A stretch of DNA of 11,790 nt from Oscillospiraceae bacterium (GCA_017414145.1 JAFPQL010000191.1:1-11790); one strand, 5' to 3'; shown: positions 1-6,926, counted from the stretch's first letter. Numbers and translations are program-made. The notes: a model not told the origin generated them from the sequence alone.

Positions 1-1
1 A

Positions 2-382
2 ATAGGAAGCTTTCTCAATGAAGAATTCTTATCTTATGCTGAACAGAACCGTGTGGATTTGAATTATAATGAATTCTGTTTTATTGCAGAAAGTGATGAC
101 GGTGAGATCTTAGGTGTTATTACAGGTCGTGCATATTATAACGAGGTGCATATAGGAGATCTGATTATTCATAAAGCGCACAGGAAATGCGGATTGGGAA
201 GCAAACTTGTTTCAGCAGTGGAGGAAGCATTTCAAAACGCAGGATATGAAAAAATCACACTTACGACCTTTGGCTTTCAGGCGCCTGAATTCTATAAAAA
301 GCTGGGGTATGTCATTGAATTCGTGCGGGAAGATCAAAACCCGAAATTACGAAAGTATTTTTTGTCAAAGCAAATCATCTGA
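2..382 (+). CDS. GNAT-family N-acetyltransferase, 5' end cut by the window edge
   Basis: The frame is open back to base 2, so the GTG at 53 is probably an internal valine and the true start lies to the left. The visible 126 residues show the GNAT fold. A strand (FCFIAESDDGEILGVITGRA) leads to the beta4 strand (IGDLIIHK), then the acetyl-CoA pyrophosphate loop (HRKCGLGSKLV, matching R-x-x-G-x-G/A), and the closing EFYKKLGYVIEF strand-helix-strand. Members transfer an acetyl group from acetyl-CoA to an amine; the substrate cannot be read from this sequence. The first 180 bases hold only 63 G+C (35%), against 41/60 in a sample of the flavodoxin gene (5461-5520), so it may have been acquired separately. 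It ends at TGA 380-382 and runs into a shared terminator at 412-441. The family call is firm. Confidence 0.88.
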   Translation: MGSFLNEEFLSYAEQNRVDLNYNEFCFIAESDDGEILGVITGRAYYNEVHIGDLIIHKAHRKCGLGSKLVSAVEEAFQNAGYEKITLTTFGFQAPEFYKKLGYVIEFVREDQNPKLRKYFLSKQII

Positions 383-411
383 GGAATACCGGCAGCATCC
401 ATCAACAAAAC

Positions 412-441
412 GCCCCTGCGTGCTCTGTCACACGCAGGGGC
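412..441. terminator. Bidirectional rho-independent terminator between convergent genes
   Basis: A perfect 11-bp stem (GCCCCTGCGTG at 412-422 with CACGCAGGGGC at 431-441) closes an 8-nt loop. On the minus strand it is followed by a T-rich tract (GTTTTGTTG); on the plus strand the tail (ATCATTTCT) is weaker. It sits 29 bases after the acetyltransferase stop and 41 bases beyond the CotH stop, so it can end transcription from both sides. Confidence 0.88.
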
Positions 442-481
442 ATCATTTCTGTACGGTTTTAAGGCGTTCCCGTCCGCCGGT

Positions 482-3244
482 TCAGTTCACGCAGATCAGC
501 GAGAAGTTGGAGATCCGGTAAGTGCCGGTTCCCTTGTCCAGTCCGATCAGGAACTTGACATTGTCATCCGACTGCGTCATGGTCACCGTGTCCGTGACAG
601 TCTGCGGATTGGGCGTGAAGGTGTGGTCCTGATAATAGTAGCTCTTGTACTCGCCCGTCCCCTGCTGGAACATCGCATAGGTATTGATGTTCCGGTTCGT
701 GCTGATCTGATAGGTCATGCGGTAGGTTTTGCCTGCCTGCAGCGAAACCGTGCTGCTCGTGACCTGCGCGTACTGTCCGGTACGCGTCACATTGACCGTG
801 ATGCTGCCGTCATCGTTGTACTCAATCGAGCCCGCACCGTCGTTCATCCAGATGCTCCAGCCGAACTGGTCGATCATGTTCGGATCGTCCTGCCAGTTGT
901 CCTGAATGCCGTACAGCAGATTCAGATGATGCAGCGCGTATTTGCCGCGGTTCTGATAGAAATTCCGGATGATCTTGACATTGCTGTCAAAGTTCGTGCC
1001 GATGCTGAATCTGCGGTAAGTGTCGTTCGCCGCCGCCTTGGTCGCCGCCGCGTATGCGTCGATCTTCGCGGAGACCTTTGCAGCGTCAAAGTTCTCCTTC
1101 ACAACCGTCTGATAGCGCTTGAAGAACTGATCCTTGAACGACGCGTTGTTCATCAGCCGGAAGAACAGCGACGCGATGCTCGTGATCTTGCCGGAGCGGT
1201 CCATATCCTTGAAATAATCCCGCCGCACGGAACACTGTCCGTCATAGCCGGACGAATACTCCGTGTCAAAGAGCAGGAACCGCCATTTGCCGTCCGCATA
1301 CGGATTTGCCGCGTCGGGTTCGTCGGCGCGCCACAGCATCCAGTTGTTGTTGTTGAGCATACAGTCCCAGTTGACAATGTAGCTTTCAAATGCCACAAAG
1401 TCCATAAAGCCCTGCACATCCAGCGTGTCGCAGACTCTCTGATAATTCGCGGCGTTCGCCATATCCGCGGACATCGCCCAGCTGAAGAACTGCTGGAACT
1501 CCTTGTAAACGGATTCCAGACCGTCGTATTCCTTGCCGTTTTTGATCGTGGTCACATTGTCCGCATCGACATGATAGTGAGACTCGATGTAATTCCCGTC
1601 GAGCTTCTCCTGCATGGAGTAGGTACCCCAGAATTCGCCGTCCAGAAAGACAATATAGTCCTGCTTTGCCTGTGTGCCGAGGGCAAGCCCCTCTGCGAGC
1701 GACTGGTTCAGGTCATCGCGGAAGCGGCAGTTGTCGCAGCCGTTGCCGCCGTTCCGGATCGTGACCTTCTTGTACTCCTTGATCTTGGCACCGTCTGTAT
1801 CTCTGGCGCCGCCCTCAAAGAAATCGTGCTGCATCTTGTTGGAGCCGTATTCCCGCCGCGCATAGAAGGTCATGCTCTTCTGCGGGAAGGCGGTCGTCCA
1901 GTTGCCGGAGATCCGCACGCCGACATCCTCGGTATATTTCAGCTTTCCTTGTTCAAACACCTGAATATTGCAGGGGCGTTCCCACTCCCTGCCTTCCATG
2001 TTGTAATTGGTCGGGTTGTCGCAGCTTCCGACATCGAGATTCGGGTCGAAGCTGCCGCTGCTCTTCCAGCGCTGATACTGATTGCCGATCATGTAGATGC
2101 CGGTTTCCTGATCGAAGAAATTGCTGCTGTCGGTCGAAATGGACAGCACCTTCATGTCCTGATAATAGGACGCGGTTTTGCCGACAAAATAGCTGTTGGT
2201 CGCAACATCGCTGAACTTTCCGCTGCCGTCCTTGCAGACCGCCCGCACGATCATGCCCTTATCGATGGCGTAGTCGGGCGGCGTGTAGCCGCGCAGCGAG
2301 ATCTCGCGCACGGATGCGTACTGATTCGGGTCATTGGTATTGTTCCGGATGCTGATGCCGCTCTGATACGGCTTTGCAGAGGACGAGGTGCGCGGGTCGG
2401 AGCCGTCCAGCGTGTAGAGCACGGTGCAGCCCGATGCACCCGAAAGCGTCAGGTCAAAGGCGGCGTCATAAAAGCCGCCCTCGGCGGAGAACACCGGCTT
2501 TTCCACGCGGCAGACCGGCTCCGCAGTGTCGTTGGAGCTGCCGGGCGTCGGCTTCAGCAGAGAGAGGCTGTCCCCGCCGTCCGCGGTTCTGCCGTAGGAG
2601 ACATCGGCATCGAGCTCCGGCAGCTCCACACTGTCAAGCCCGGTTCCGTCCGCGGCGGTCAGATAGACCGTCTCGCCCGACGCACTGATTTTGAACGCGG
2701 CGTGCAGCTCGCCGGAGGTCATATCCGTATCATCGCAGAAGATGATGAGATACTTGCCGGCACCCAGCGAAGCCCCCTGGGGGAATGTGAACTTGTAGCG
2801 GTTTTTGTCGCCGTCAGACAGCCCGATGCCGCTCAGGTCACAGGCTGATGTTCCGGCGTTATAAAGCTCAATCCAGTCCGGAGAGGAGCCGTCCGCGGCC
2901 TTCAACGAATTCCTGTTGGTCGAGCAGACCTCATTGATGCACAGAGCGGATGCGTTACCGGATGAACCGCCCGCCAGGATCCGGCGTTTGAGCAGCGCCA
3001 GATCGACCGCGTTGATGCGGCCGTCATTGTTGAAATCGCCGCCCGTGATGCTGCGGGTTTTTACCAGCAGAAAATCCGTCAGCGCTTTGGCGTCGGCAGC
3101 ATCCAGCCGGTCGTTGCCGTCAATGTCTCCGACCCGTGCCGCCGCAGCCGGAAGCGGTGCATAATCCGTCATATAAACCGCACCGCCGGCAGCCGAAGCC
3201 GCCGTCCCGATGGCGCAAAGAAGCGCCGTCAGCCTTCTTCTCAT
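482..3244 (-). CDS. Secreted CotH-family protein with dockerin, lamin-tail, chitobiase-like and carbohydrate-binding modules
   Basis: A 920-residue exported multidomain protein. Residues 1-36 form a signal peptide (MRRR, hydrophobic stretch, AAAA). Residues 40-90 are a type I dockerin with two calcium-binding F-hands: D40-x-D42-x-N44...D48..D51 and D70-x-N72-x-D74-G...N78..D81. Residues about 98-235 resemble a lamin-tail domain (INEVCSTN, DWIELYNAG, GKYLIIFCDD). Residues about 247-355 resemble a chitobiase/hexosaminidase C-terminal domain (VLYTLDGSDP). Residues about 362-700 are the CotH kinase-like domain (VGVRISGNW, FPQKSMTFYAR, FRDDLNQSLA, FLDGEFWGTYSMQEKLDG, NWDCMLNNNNW, KWRFLLFDTE). Residues about 785-920 look like a CBM4/9-type jelly roll. 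The dockerin suggests attachment to a cohesin scaffold, and the other modules suggest binding to plant or host glycans. CotH domains phosphorylate protein in Bacillus spores; the role in dockerin proteins is not established. It has its own promoter, and SD-like GGGGG at 3252-3256 precedes the ATG. Confidence 0.93.
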   Translation of the reverse strand: MRRRLTALLCAIGTAASAAGGAVYMTDYAPLPAAAARVGDIDGNDRLDAADAKALTDFLLVKTRSITGGDFNNDGRINAVDLALLKRRILAGGSSGNASALCINEVCSTNRNSLKAADGSSPDWIELYNAGTSACDLSGIGLSDGDKNRYKFTFPQGASLGAGKYLIIFCDDTDMTSGELHAAFKISASGETVYLTAADGTGLDSVELPELDADVSYGRTADGGDSLSLLKPTPGSSNDTAEPVCRVEKPVFSAEGGFYDAAFDLTLSGASGCTVLYTLDGSDPRTSSSAKPYQSGISIRNNTNDPNQYASVREISLRGYTPPDYAIDKGMIVRAVCKDGSGKFSDVATNSYFVGKTASYYQDMKVLSISTDSSNFFDQETGIYMIGNQYQRWKSSGSFDPNLDVGSCDNPTNYNMEGREWERPCNIQVFEQGKLKYTEDVGVRISGNWTTAFPQKSMTFYARREYGSNKMQHDFFEGGARDTDGAKIKEYKKVTIRNGGNGCDNCRFRDDLNQSLAEGLALGTQAKQDYIVFLDGEFWGTYSMQEKLDGNYIESHYHVDADNVTTIKNGKEYDGLESVYKEFQQFFSWAMSADMANAANYQRVCDTLDVQGFMDFVAFESYIVNWDCMLNNNNWMLWRADEPDAANPYADGKWRFLLFDTEYSSGYDGQCSVRRDYFKDMDRSGKITSIASLFFRLMNNASFKDQFFKRYQTVVKENFDAAKVSAKIDAYAAATKAAANDTYRRFSIGTNFDSNVKIIRNFYQNRGKYALHHLNLLYGIQDNWQDDPNMIDQFGWSIWMNDGAGSIEYNDDGSITVNVTRTGQYAQVTSSTVSLQAGKTYRMTYQISTNRNINTYAMFQQGTGEYKSYYYQDHTFTPNPQTVTDTVTMTQSDDNVKFLIGLDKGTGTYRISNFSLICVN

Positions 3245-3311
3245 AACAGGGCCCCCTTAGAAATCATGAATTTGCACTCATATCAGCGCATCTGAATCTG
3301 TTTCTTTTTCT

Positions 3312-3341
3312 ATTATAGCTTGTTTCATTGCGCTCCCGCAA
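3312..3341 (-). promoter_or_regulatory. Promoter of the dockerin/CotH gene
   Basis: On the minus strand the -35 is TTGCGG (3336-3341), the spacer is 18 bp, and the -10 is a consensus TATAAT (3312-3317). Transcription would start near 3305, giving a leader of about 60 nt. A perfect inverted repeat (CATTGCG, 4-nt gap, CGCAATG; 3326-3343) overlaps the -35. The -10 is convincing; the -35 is weak and could depend on an activator. Confidence 0.62.
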
Positions 3342-3343
3342 TG
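3326..3343. repeat. 7-bp perfect inverted repeat over the CotH-gene -35 element
   Basis: CATTGCG (3326-3332) and CGCAATG (3337-3343) are perfect reverse complements separated by CTCC. The right arm contains most of the -35 hexamer, the position expected of a repressor operator. It lacks a T-tract and lies upstream of the predicted transcript, so it is not a terminator of this gene. No protein can be assigned to it from the sequence. Confidence 0.5.
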
Positions 3344-3405
3344 TGATATCATACAGATTCTATGATTTTTTGTGCATTTCTGACCGGCATCTGCCGCAAA
3401 CAGAA

Positions 3406-3436
3406 TCAGCCCCGCCGGCGGCGCCGGAGAGGCTGA
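3406..3436 (-). terminator. Terminator of the methyltransferase/hydrolase operon
   Basis: A two-tier hairpin: outer stem TCAGCC (3406-3411) with GGCTGA (3431-3436), inner stem CCGGC (3415-3419) with GCCGG (3423-3427), separated by a 3x3 internal loop. On the minus strand it is followed by TTCTGTTTG. It lies 26 bases after the stop at 3463 and before the CotH promoter, so the two transcription units are separated. Confidence 0.68.
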
Positions 3437-3462
3437 GCATCAGATCGTTTTATATGCGCAGA

Positions 3463-4107
3463 TTACTGCGGATTCCGCATCCGGTCGCCGACATACCAGT
3501 AATCGCAGACGGGGCCGCCGCCCGCGAGCGTATGCTGCCGGTGCAGTCTGGCGTGCATCAGGCGGGCGGTCAGGAAGTCGATGTCACACATGACCGGCAG
3601 CGCTTCCAGCAGACCCTCCCGCCGCGCAAAGCTGTTCAGCGGGCATCGCGTGAAATGGTAGTAAAAGCCGTCCCGATGCTTTGTTTCGTCAAAGTTGAAG
3701 TCCCATGTCACATCGCGGTACTGCGGATGCTGTCCGAGCCATTCGGCAGAGCGGTACAGCTTCTTCCGCATCGCCCTGACGCCTGCCGGACGGTTCAGAT
3801 TCATGAACACGCCCATGAGCCTGAGCGGCTTCCACGCAATGACCTCCTCTGAGACAGTGCGCAGCCCCGGAACCGTGATTGCGCCGTCCGCTGCCTTGTA
3901 CGCGGCCAGAAATACGAAGCACATATAGACATTCGACGCCATCGGGTTGTCCGCGCCGATGTCGTCTGCACGGTTCAGCATCTCTCTGTAGACCGTCTTT
4001 GCTTTCTGCATCGTGCGGGCGGCGAATTCTTTGCCGTAATGCCGCTTCAGCGATTTTTTCACAAGGGGTGCCAGCACTGCCCAGTATTTCCCTGTATATT
4101 TCAGCAT
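3463..4107 (-). CDS. L-2-amino-thiazoline-4-carboxylic acid hydrolase-like protein
   Basis: A predicted 214-residue soluble protein. I chose the ATG at 4107: it lies 4 nt after the methyltransferase stop and has a GGTGGTGAG SD-like stretch. A longer frame from 4164 would overlap the methyltransferase by 53 bases with no better ribosome site. The C-terminal half carries the features I associate with the ATC hydrolase-like family (PF14196): a cysteine in FTRCPLNSF (C155), CDIDF (C174, D175, D177), and RQHTLAGGGPVCDYW (R190, T193, the glycine run, C201, D202). ATC hydrolase opens the thiazoline ring of ATC on the route to L-cysteine, but most family members are uncharacterised, so this reaction is only a family label. 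No signal peptide or membrane helix is seen. Its tight coupling to the methyltransferase suggests they act on one small molecule. Confidence 0.72.
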   Translation of the reverse strand: MLKYTGKYWAVLAPLVKKSLKRHYGKEFAARTMQKAKTVYREMLNRADDIGADNPMASNVYMCFVFLAAYKAADGAITVPGLRTVSEEVIAWKPLRLMGVFMNLNRPAGVRAMRKKLYRSAEWLGQHPQYRDVTWDFNFDETKHRDGFYYHFTRCPLNSFARREGLLEALPVMCDIDFLTARLMHARLHRQHTLAGGGPVCDYWYVGDRMRNPQ

Positions 4108-4111
4108 CGGC

Positions 4112-4891
4112 TCACCACCGGTACACGGCCAGACGGTTGTTGATATTCTTTCCGAAGAATGCAAACAGCTTTCCGCGGATCGAATACTTTTTCATTTCTT
4201 CATTGAAGCTGGTTTCGGAAACAAGCTGCATCCGCGGCTCCAGCTCCAGAAGCTCCCTGCCGGATTTCGTGCCCCAGCCGAAGGTCGCGTTCGTGTGCTT
4301 GACGGCGTCGTGATGCTTGCCGTGCTTCTCCAGGAACGGCGAATGCAGCTCCGCCAGCAGATAGCCGTGCTCAAAGCAGTCGCAGAGCATATTCAGGCAG
4401 GTTTTGTCCTGCTCCTTTGTGAAATACTCCAGCACACCCTCCATGATAATCAGATTCATATCCGCACGCGGAAGCGCCTTTGTCCACGCGCCGTCCAGCG
4501 CACTGCCGGGCAGCATGGTGCAGCTCTCCCTGTCCTGATAGACCTTCCGTCTGACGGCGATCTGGTCGGGCAGATCGACATCGTACCAGATCAGCCGGCC
4601 GTTGTCCACCTGCGAAAACTTGTCGTCAAAGCCGCATCCCAGATTGACACAGAGCGCGTCAGGGTGCTGCTTCAGCAGCTCGATGATCTGCCTGCGGTAC
4701 AGAATCGTTCTGGCAATCACGCCTTCATGTGACAGAAACGGATCGTATTTGCTGACATCCACACCGAGCGTGTCGATGATTTCCTTTGCCTTGAGGTCTT
4801 TGATTCTCGCGTTCGGACGCATTGTTTCACTTGCCTTGATAGAAAGCGGAATGAGGGCGGTTTCCTGGATATCTCCGAATTTCAGATCCAT
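4112..4891 (-). CDS. Class I SAM-dependent methyltransferase of the TcmP / leucine carboxyl methyltransferase type
   Basis: A 259-residue cytoplasmic enzyme. Motif I is VNLGCGFDDKF (82-92), followed by the acidic strand WYDVDLPDQIAVRR (102-115) that should hold the SAM ribose, and an EGVLEYF segment (151-157) that matches the family's third conserved block. An N-terminal arginine helix (ARTILYRRQII, 60-70) is also typical. TcmP/LCMT enzymes methylate carboxyl or hydroxyl groups on small molecules or a protein C-terminus; the substrate here is unknown. An ATG at 4897 also exists but lies only 1 nt from the SD (AAAGGAG, minus strand), whereas the ATG at 4891 is spaced by 7 nt, so I start at 4891. 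It is the first gene of a two-gene operon with a strong promoter at 4946-4974. Confidence 0.87.
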   Translation of the reverse strand: MDLKFGDIQETALIPLSIKASETMRPNARIKDLKAKEIIDTLGVDVSKYDPFLSHEGVIARTILYRRQIIELLKQHPDALCVNLGCGFDDKFSQVDNGRLIWYDVDLPDQIAVRRKVYQDRESCTMLPGSALDGAWTKALPRADMNLIIMEGVLEYFTKEQDKTCLNMLCDCFEHGYLLAELHSPFLEKHGKHHDAVKHTNATFGWGTKSGRELLELEPRMQLVSETSFNEEMKKYSIRGKLFAFFGKNINNRLAVYRW

Positions 4892-4898
4892 AATCATG

Positions 4899-4905
4899 CT
4901 CCTTT
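4899..4905 (-). promoter_or_regulatory. Ribosome binding site that decides the methyltransferase start
   Basis: The minus strand reads AAAGGAG here. The upstream ATG (4897) would be 1 nt away, too close for initiation. The in-frame ATG at 4891 is 7 nt away, which is ideal. Confidence 0.75.
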
Positions 4906-4920
4906 TTGAATGGATTTGAG

Positions 4921-4934
4921 TTAGCGTATGCTAA
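4921..4934. repeat. Operator-like dyad in the methyltransferase leader
   Basis: TTAGC (4921-4925) and GCTAA (4930-4934) are perfect reverse complements separated by GTAT. On the minus transcript this covers about +5 to +18, between the -10 element and the SD, a common place for a TetR-type or similar operator. A role as an mRNA 5' hairpin is also possible. Confidence 0.45.
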
Positions 4935-4945
4935 TTCCGATGTAT

Positions 4946-4974
4946 ATTATAGCATATCTCCCGCCGGATTGCAA
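4946..4974 (-). promoter_or_regulatory. Promoter of the methyltransferase/hydrolase operon
   Basis: On the minus strand the -35 is TTGCAA (4969-4974), the spacer is exactly 17 bp, and the -10 is TATAAT (4946-4951). It is about 23 bases from the divergent flavodoxin-gene promoter, so the two polymerases could interfere. Confidence 0.8.
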
Positions 4975-4997
4975 GCGTTTTCCGAAAAAAACCCGCC

Positions 4998-5027
4998 TTG
5001 ACAAGCCGCGGAATCCTGTGATATACT
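4998..5027 (+). promoter_or_regulatory. Promoter of the flavodoxin-fusion gene
   Basis: A perfect -35 TTGACA (4998-5003), an 18-bp spacer, and -10 TATACT (5022-5027) with an extended TG at the -15/-14 position. The expected start near 5034 leaves a leader of about 118 nt before the ATG at 5152. Confidence 0.82.
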
Positions 5028-5033
5028 AAAGGC

Positions 5034-5151
5034 AACATCGCACAAAGCACGCCTGACGGCCGGAGCCCGGCTGGCAGCTTGACGGCGCATCTGCACCGTC
5101 CGCTCTGTGCGGAAATGCCTGAAAATCCTTTCTGTGACGGAGCGTGATGAG
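5034..5151 (+). promoter_or_regulatory. Structured 5' leader of the flavodoxin-fusion gene
   Basis: Three consecutive hairpins can be drawn: GCCGG/CCGGC (5059-5071); GACGG/CCGTC with inner GC pairs around a C-A mismatch (5081-5100); and CCGC/GCGG (5100-5112). No T-tract follows them, so this is not a simple terminator. The length and GC-rich folds could mean cis-regulation or just a stable leader. No known riboswitch consensus fits fully. Confidence 0.35.
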
Positions 5152-6246
5152 ATGAATCTGAAAAAAGCCGTCGGATATACCGCGGATGTCCTGATGTATG
5201 CCGTCATGGCCGTGCAGCTGCTCTATGCGTTCACCGGGAATACACTGCACGAACTGCTCGGCATCGTCTTTTTCCTCTGCCTGACCGTGCATATCGTCAT
5301 CAAACGCCGCTGGCTGCGCAGTCTGCGGAACAGCGGAACGCGCCCTCCTGCCCGGCGATTTTTCAACATCGTCACTGTGCTGCTGTTTGTCTGTGTTCCG
5401 GTGCTGGCTGTCAGCAGCATGGGCGTCTCACGCACGGTCTTCCCGTGGTTTCCCTATCTCGGCAGCGCCGATCTGCACCGCGATCTTGCCACCGCGGTCC
5501 TGACGCTCTCGGTCGTTCACGGCGGTATGCACGGGTATCTGCGGACACAGCACAAAAAGCGCGCCGGCATTCTGATTGCGCTCGGCGCTGCAGCCTCCGT
5601 CGCAGCCGGTACGGCGCTCGTCCCGTATCTGAACCGCCATTTCAAAACCGTCCGCATCGAATACGCGGCTGCCGTGCAGGGCGAAAAGCTGCACCCGGAC
5701 ACCAGACCGCTCACCGTATATTTCACGCGCATCGGCAACACCGATTTTGCGCAGAATGTTGATGCGGTATCCGGCGCGTCGCTGCTGCTGGCGGACGGCC
5801 GTCTCATGGGCAATACCGAGCTGCTCGCTGACATGGTCGCGGATGCCGTCCCCTGCGATGTGCAGGCCATCACACTGACCGGCGAACACTATCCCTCCGG
5901 CTACGGCGCGACTGTCTCTGCGGCCGGCAGGGAGCTGCGGCAGAATGCCCGCCCTGCCATCGAACCGATTGACATTTCCGGCAGTGATGAGATCATTCTG
6001 ATTTACCCGATCTGGTGGGGCACTGTCCCGATGCCGGTCGCGTCCTTCCTCGAACAGCACGACTGGACGGGCAAACAGCTCCGGCTGATCGCAACGCAGG
6101 GCAGCAGCGGATTTGTCAGCAGCACACGCGATATCCGCCGCATGGCCGCGGGCGCTGAGGTCACGGAGCTCGTCAGCATCTACTGCGACGATATCCCGTC
6201 CGCCCGTCAGCAGATCACAGACTGCCTGAAATCCATTTATCCGTAA
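5152..6246 (+). CDS. Membrane DUF4405-like domain fused to flavodoxin
   Basis: A 364-residue protein. A GTG at 5107 is in frame, but the ATG at 5152 has GGAG 9 nt upstream and begins the recognisable domain, so I start there. Residues about 8-158 hold five likely membrane helices (12-28, 34-51, 72-90, 112-130, 138-158) with H33, H47, H109, H123 and H127 in or beside helices, as in DUF4405/cytochrome b561-like modules that may bind haem. Residues about 187-364 are a flavodoxin: FMN phosphate loop YFTRIGNTDF (190-199), an insertion common in Flavodoxin_4-type proteins, and the second FMN loop YPIWWGTVPMPV (285-296). Positive charges (KRRW, RSLRN, RTQHKKR) put the even loops inside, which would leave the flavodoxin outside the membrane. 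It probably passes electrons between the membrane and FMN; the partners are unknown. A hydrolase follows after 43 bases. Confidence 0.85.
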   Translation: MNLKKAVGYTADVLMYAVMAVQLLYAFTGNTLHELLGIVFFLCLTVHIVIKRRWLRSLRNSGTRPPARRFFNIVTVLLFVCVPVLAVSSMGVSRTVFPWFPYLGSADLHRDLATAVLTLSVVHGGMHGYLRTQHKKRAGILIALGAAASVAAGTALVPYLNRHFKTVRIEYAAAVQGEKLHPDTRPLTVYFTRIGNTDFAQNVDAVSGASLLLADGRLMGNTELLADMVADAVPCDVQAITLTGEHYPSGYGATVSAAGRELRQNARPAIEPIDISGSDEIILIYPIWWGTVPMPVASFLEQHDWTGKQLRLIATQGSSGFVSSTRDIRRMAAGAEVTELVSIYCDDIPSARQQITDCLKSIYP

Positions 6247-6289
6247 TCACACCGGATGCTGTGAATCCGGTTCCCGCACGGAGGACATC

Positions 6290-6916
6290 ATGGAATTGTT
6301 TCAATACGGCGACCCGAACGCTTCCGCAGTGCTGATTCAGCCGGTCGATGACCGCGATCTCGCCGGCATCGCACAGGAGGCGGCGGAGATCCGGAAACTG
6401 ACAGACACGCCGTTCTGTCTGAAAGCCGTCAGAGTGCAGCGCTGGAATCACGAACTGTCTCCGTGGGAAGCACCTGCCGTATTCGGCAGTGAGCCCTTCG
6501 GCGGCGGCGCACAGGAAACCCTGTCCGGAATCCGGAGGCTCGCCGCAGACCCGGACAAATCCTGCTATATCGGCGGGTATTCCCTCGCGGGACTGTTTGC
6601 GCTCTGGGCGGTGTATCAGACGGATCTCTTCCGGGGCGCGGCGGCGGCATCGCCGTCTGTCTGGTTTCCGGATTTCACCGGCTATATGCAGCAGCACCGC
6701 ATCCGCTGCCCGCAGGTTTACCTGAGTCTCGGCGACAGAGAGTCCCGCACGAAAAACGCTGTCATGGCGACGGTCGGGGACAAAATCCGCGAGGCATATG
6801 CCCTGCTGAACGGACAGGGCGTCCGCTGTGTGCTGGAGTGGAATCCGGGCAATCACTTCCGGGACGCAGAGCTCCGCACCGCAAAGGCGTTTGCGTGGCT
6901 GCTGCGCGGACAGTAA
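6290..6916 (+). CDS. Small alpha/beta-hydrolase, putative esterase
   Basis: A 208-residue cytoplasmic protein with no signal peptide. The nucleophile elbow is IGGYSLAGLF (94-103) with S98. The usual last glycine of G-x-S-x-G is alanine (A100) and is followed by G101, a variant seen in the esterase-D-like group. SPSVWFP (121-127) is a typical segment of that group. The acid is probably D149 in YLSLGDRES, and the base is H189 in NPGNHF. It is shorter than most PF00756 esterases (about 250 or more residues) because the N-terminal cap region is reduced. A strong SD, GGAGG (6280-6284), sits 5 nt before the ATG. With only 43 bases after the flavodoxin stop and no hairpin seen between them, it is likely cotranscribed. 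Its substrate is not evident. Its stop is 10 bases from the convergent regulator gene, and no terminator is seen there. Confidence 0.82.
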   Translation: MELFQYGDPNASAVLIQPVDDRDLAGIAQEAAEIRKLTDTPFCLKAVRVQRWNHELSPWEAPAVFGSEPFGGGAQETLSGIRRLAADPDKSCYIGGYSLAGLFALWAVYQTDLFRGAAAASPSVWFPDFTGYMQQHRIRCPQVYLSLGDRESRTKNAVMATVGDKIREAYALLNGQGVRCVLEWNPGNHFRDAELRTAKAFAWLLRGQ

Positions 6917-6926
6917 TCCGTTCTGT

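Noticed and set aside
623..2848. A 741-codon open frame on the plus strand opposite the CotH gene
   Set aside because: It is a GC-driven shadow: no ribosome site, no recognisable domain, and the minus-strand frame has a signal peptide and five recognisable modules.
4108..4164. Upstream start (ATG at 4164) for the ATC hydrolase-like gene
   Set aside because: It would overlap the methyltransferase by 53 bases without a better ribosome site; the ATG at 4107 fits a coupled operon and begins the conserved protein.
5034..5112. c-di-GMP-I (GEMM) riboswitch in the flavodoxin leader
   Set aside because: Short pieces match (CAAAGC, GGCAGC), but the P2 hairpin between GGCAA and CAAAGC is absent and the closing stem cannot be drawn, so I do not call it.
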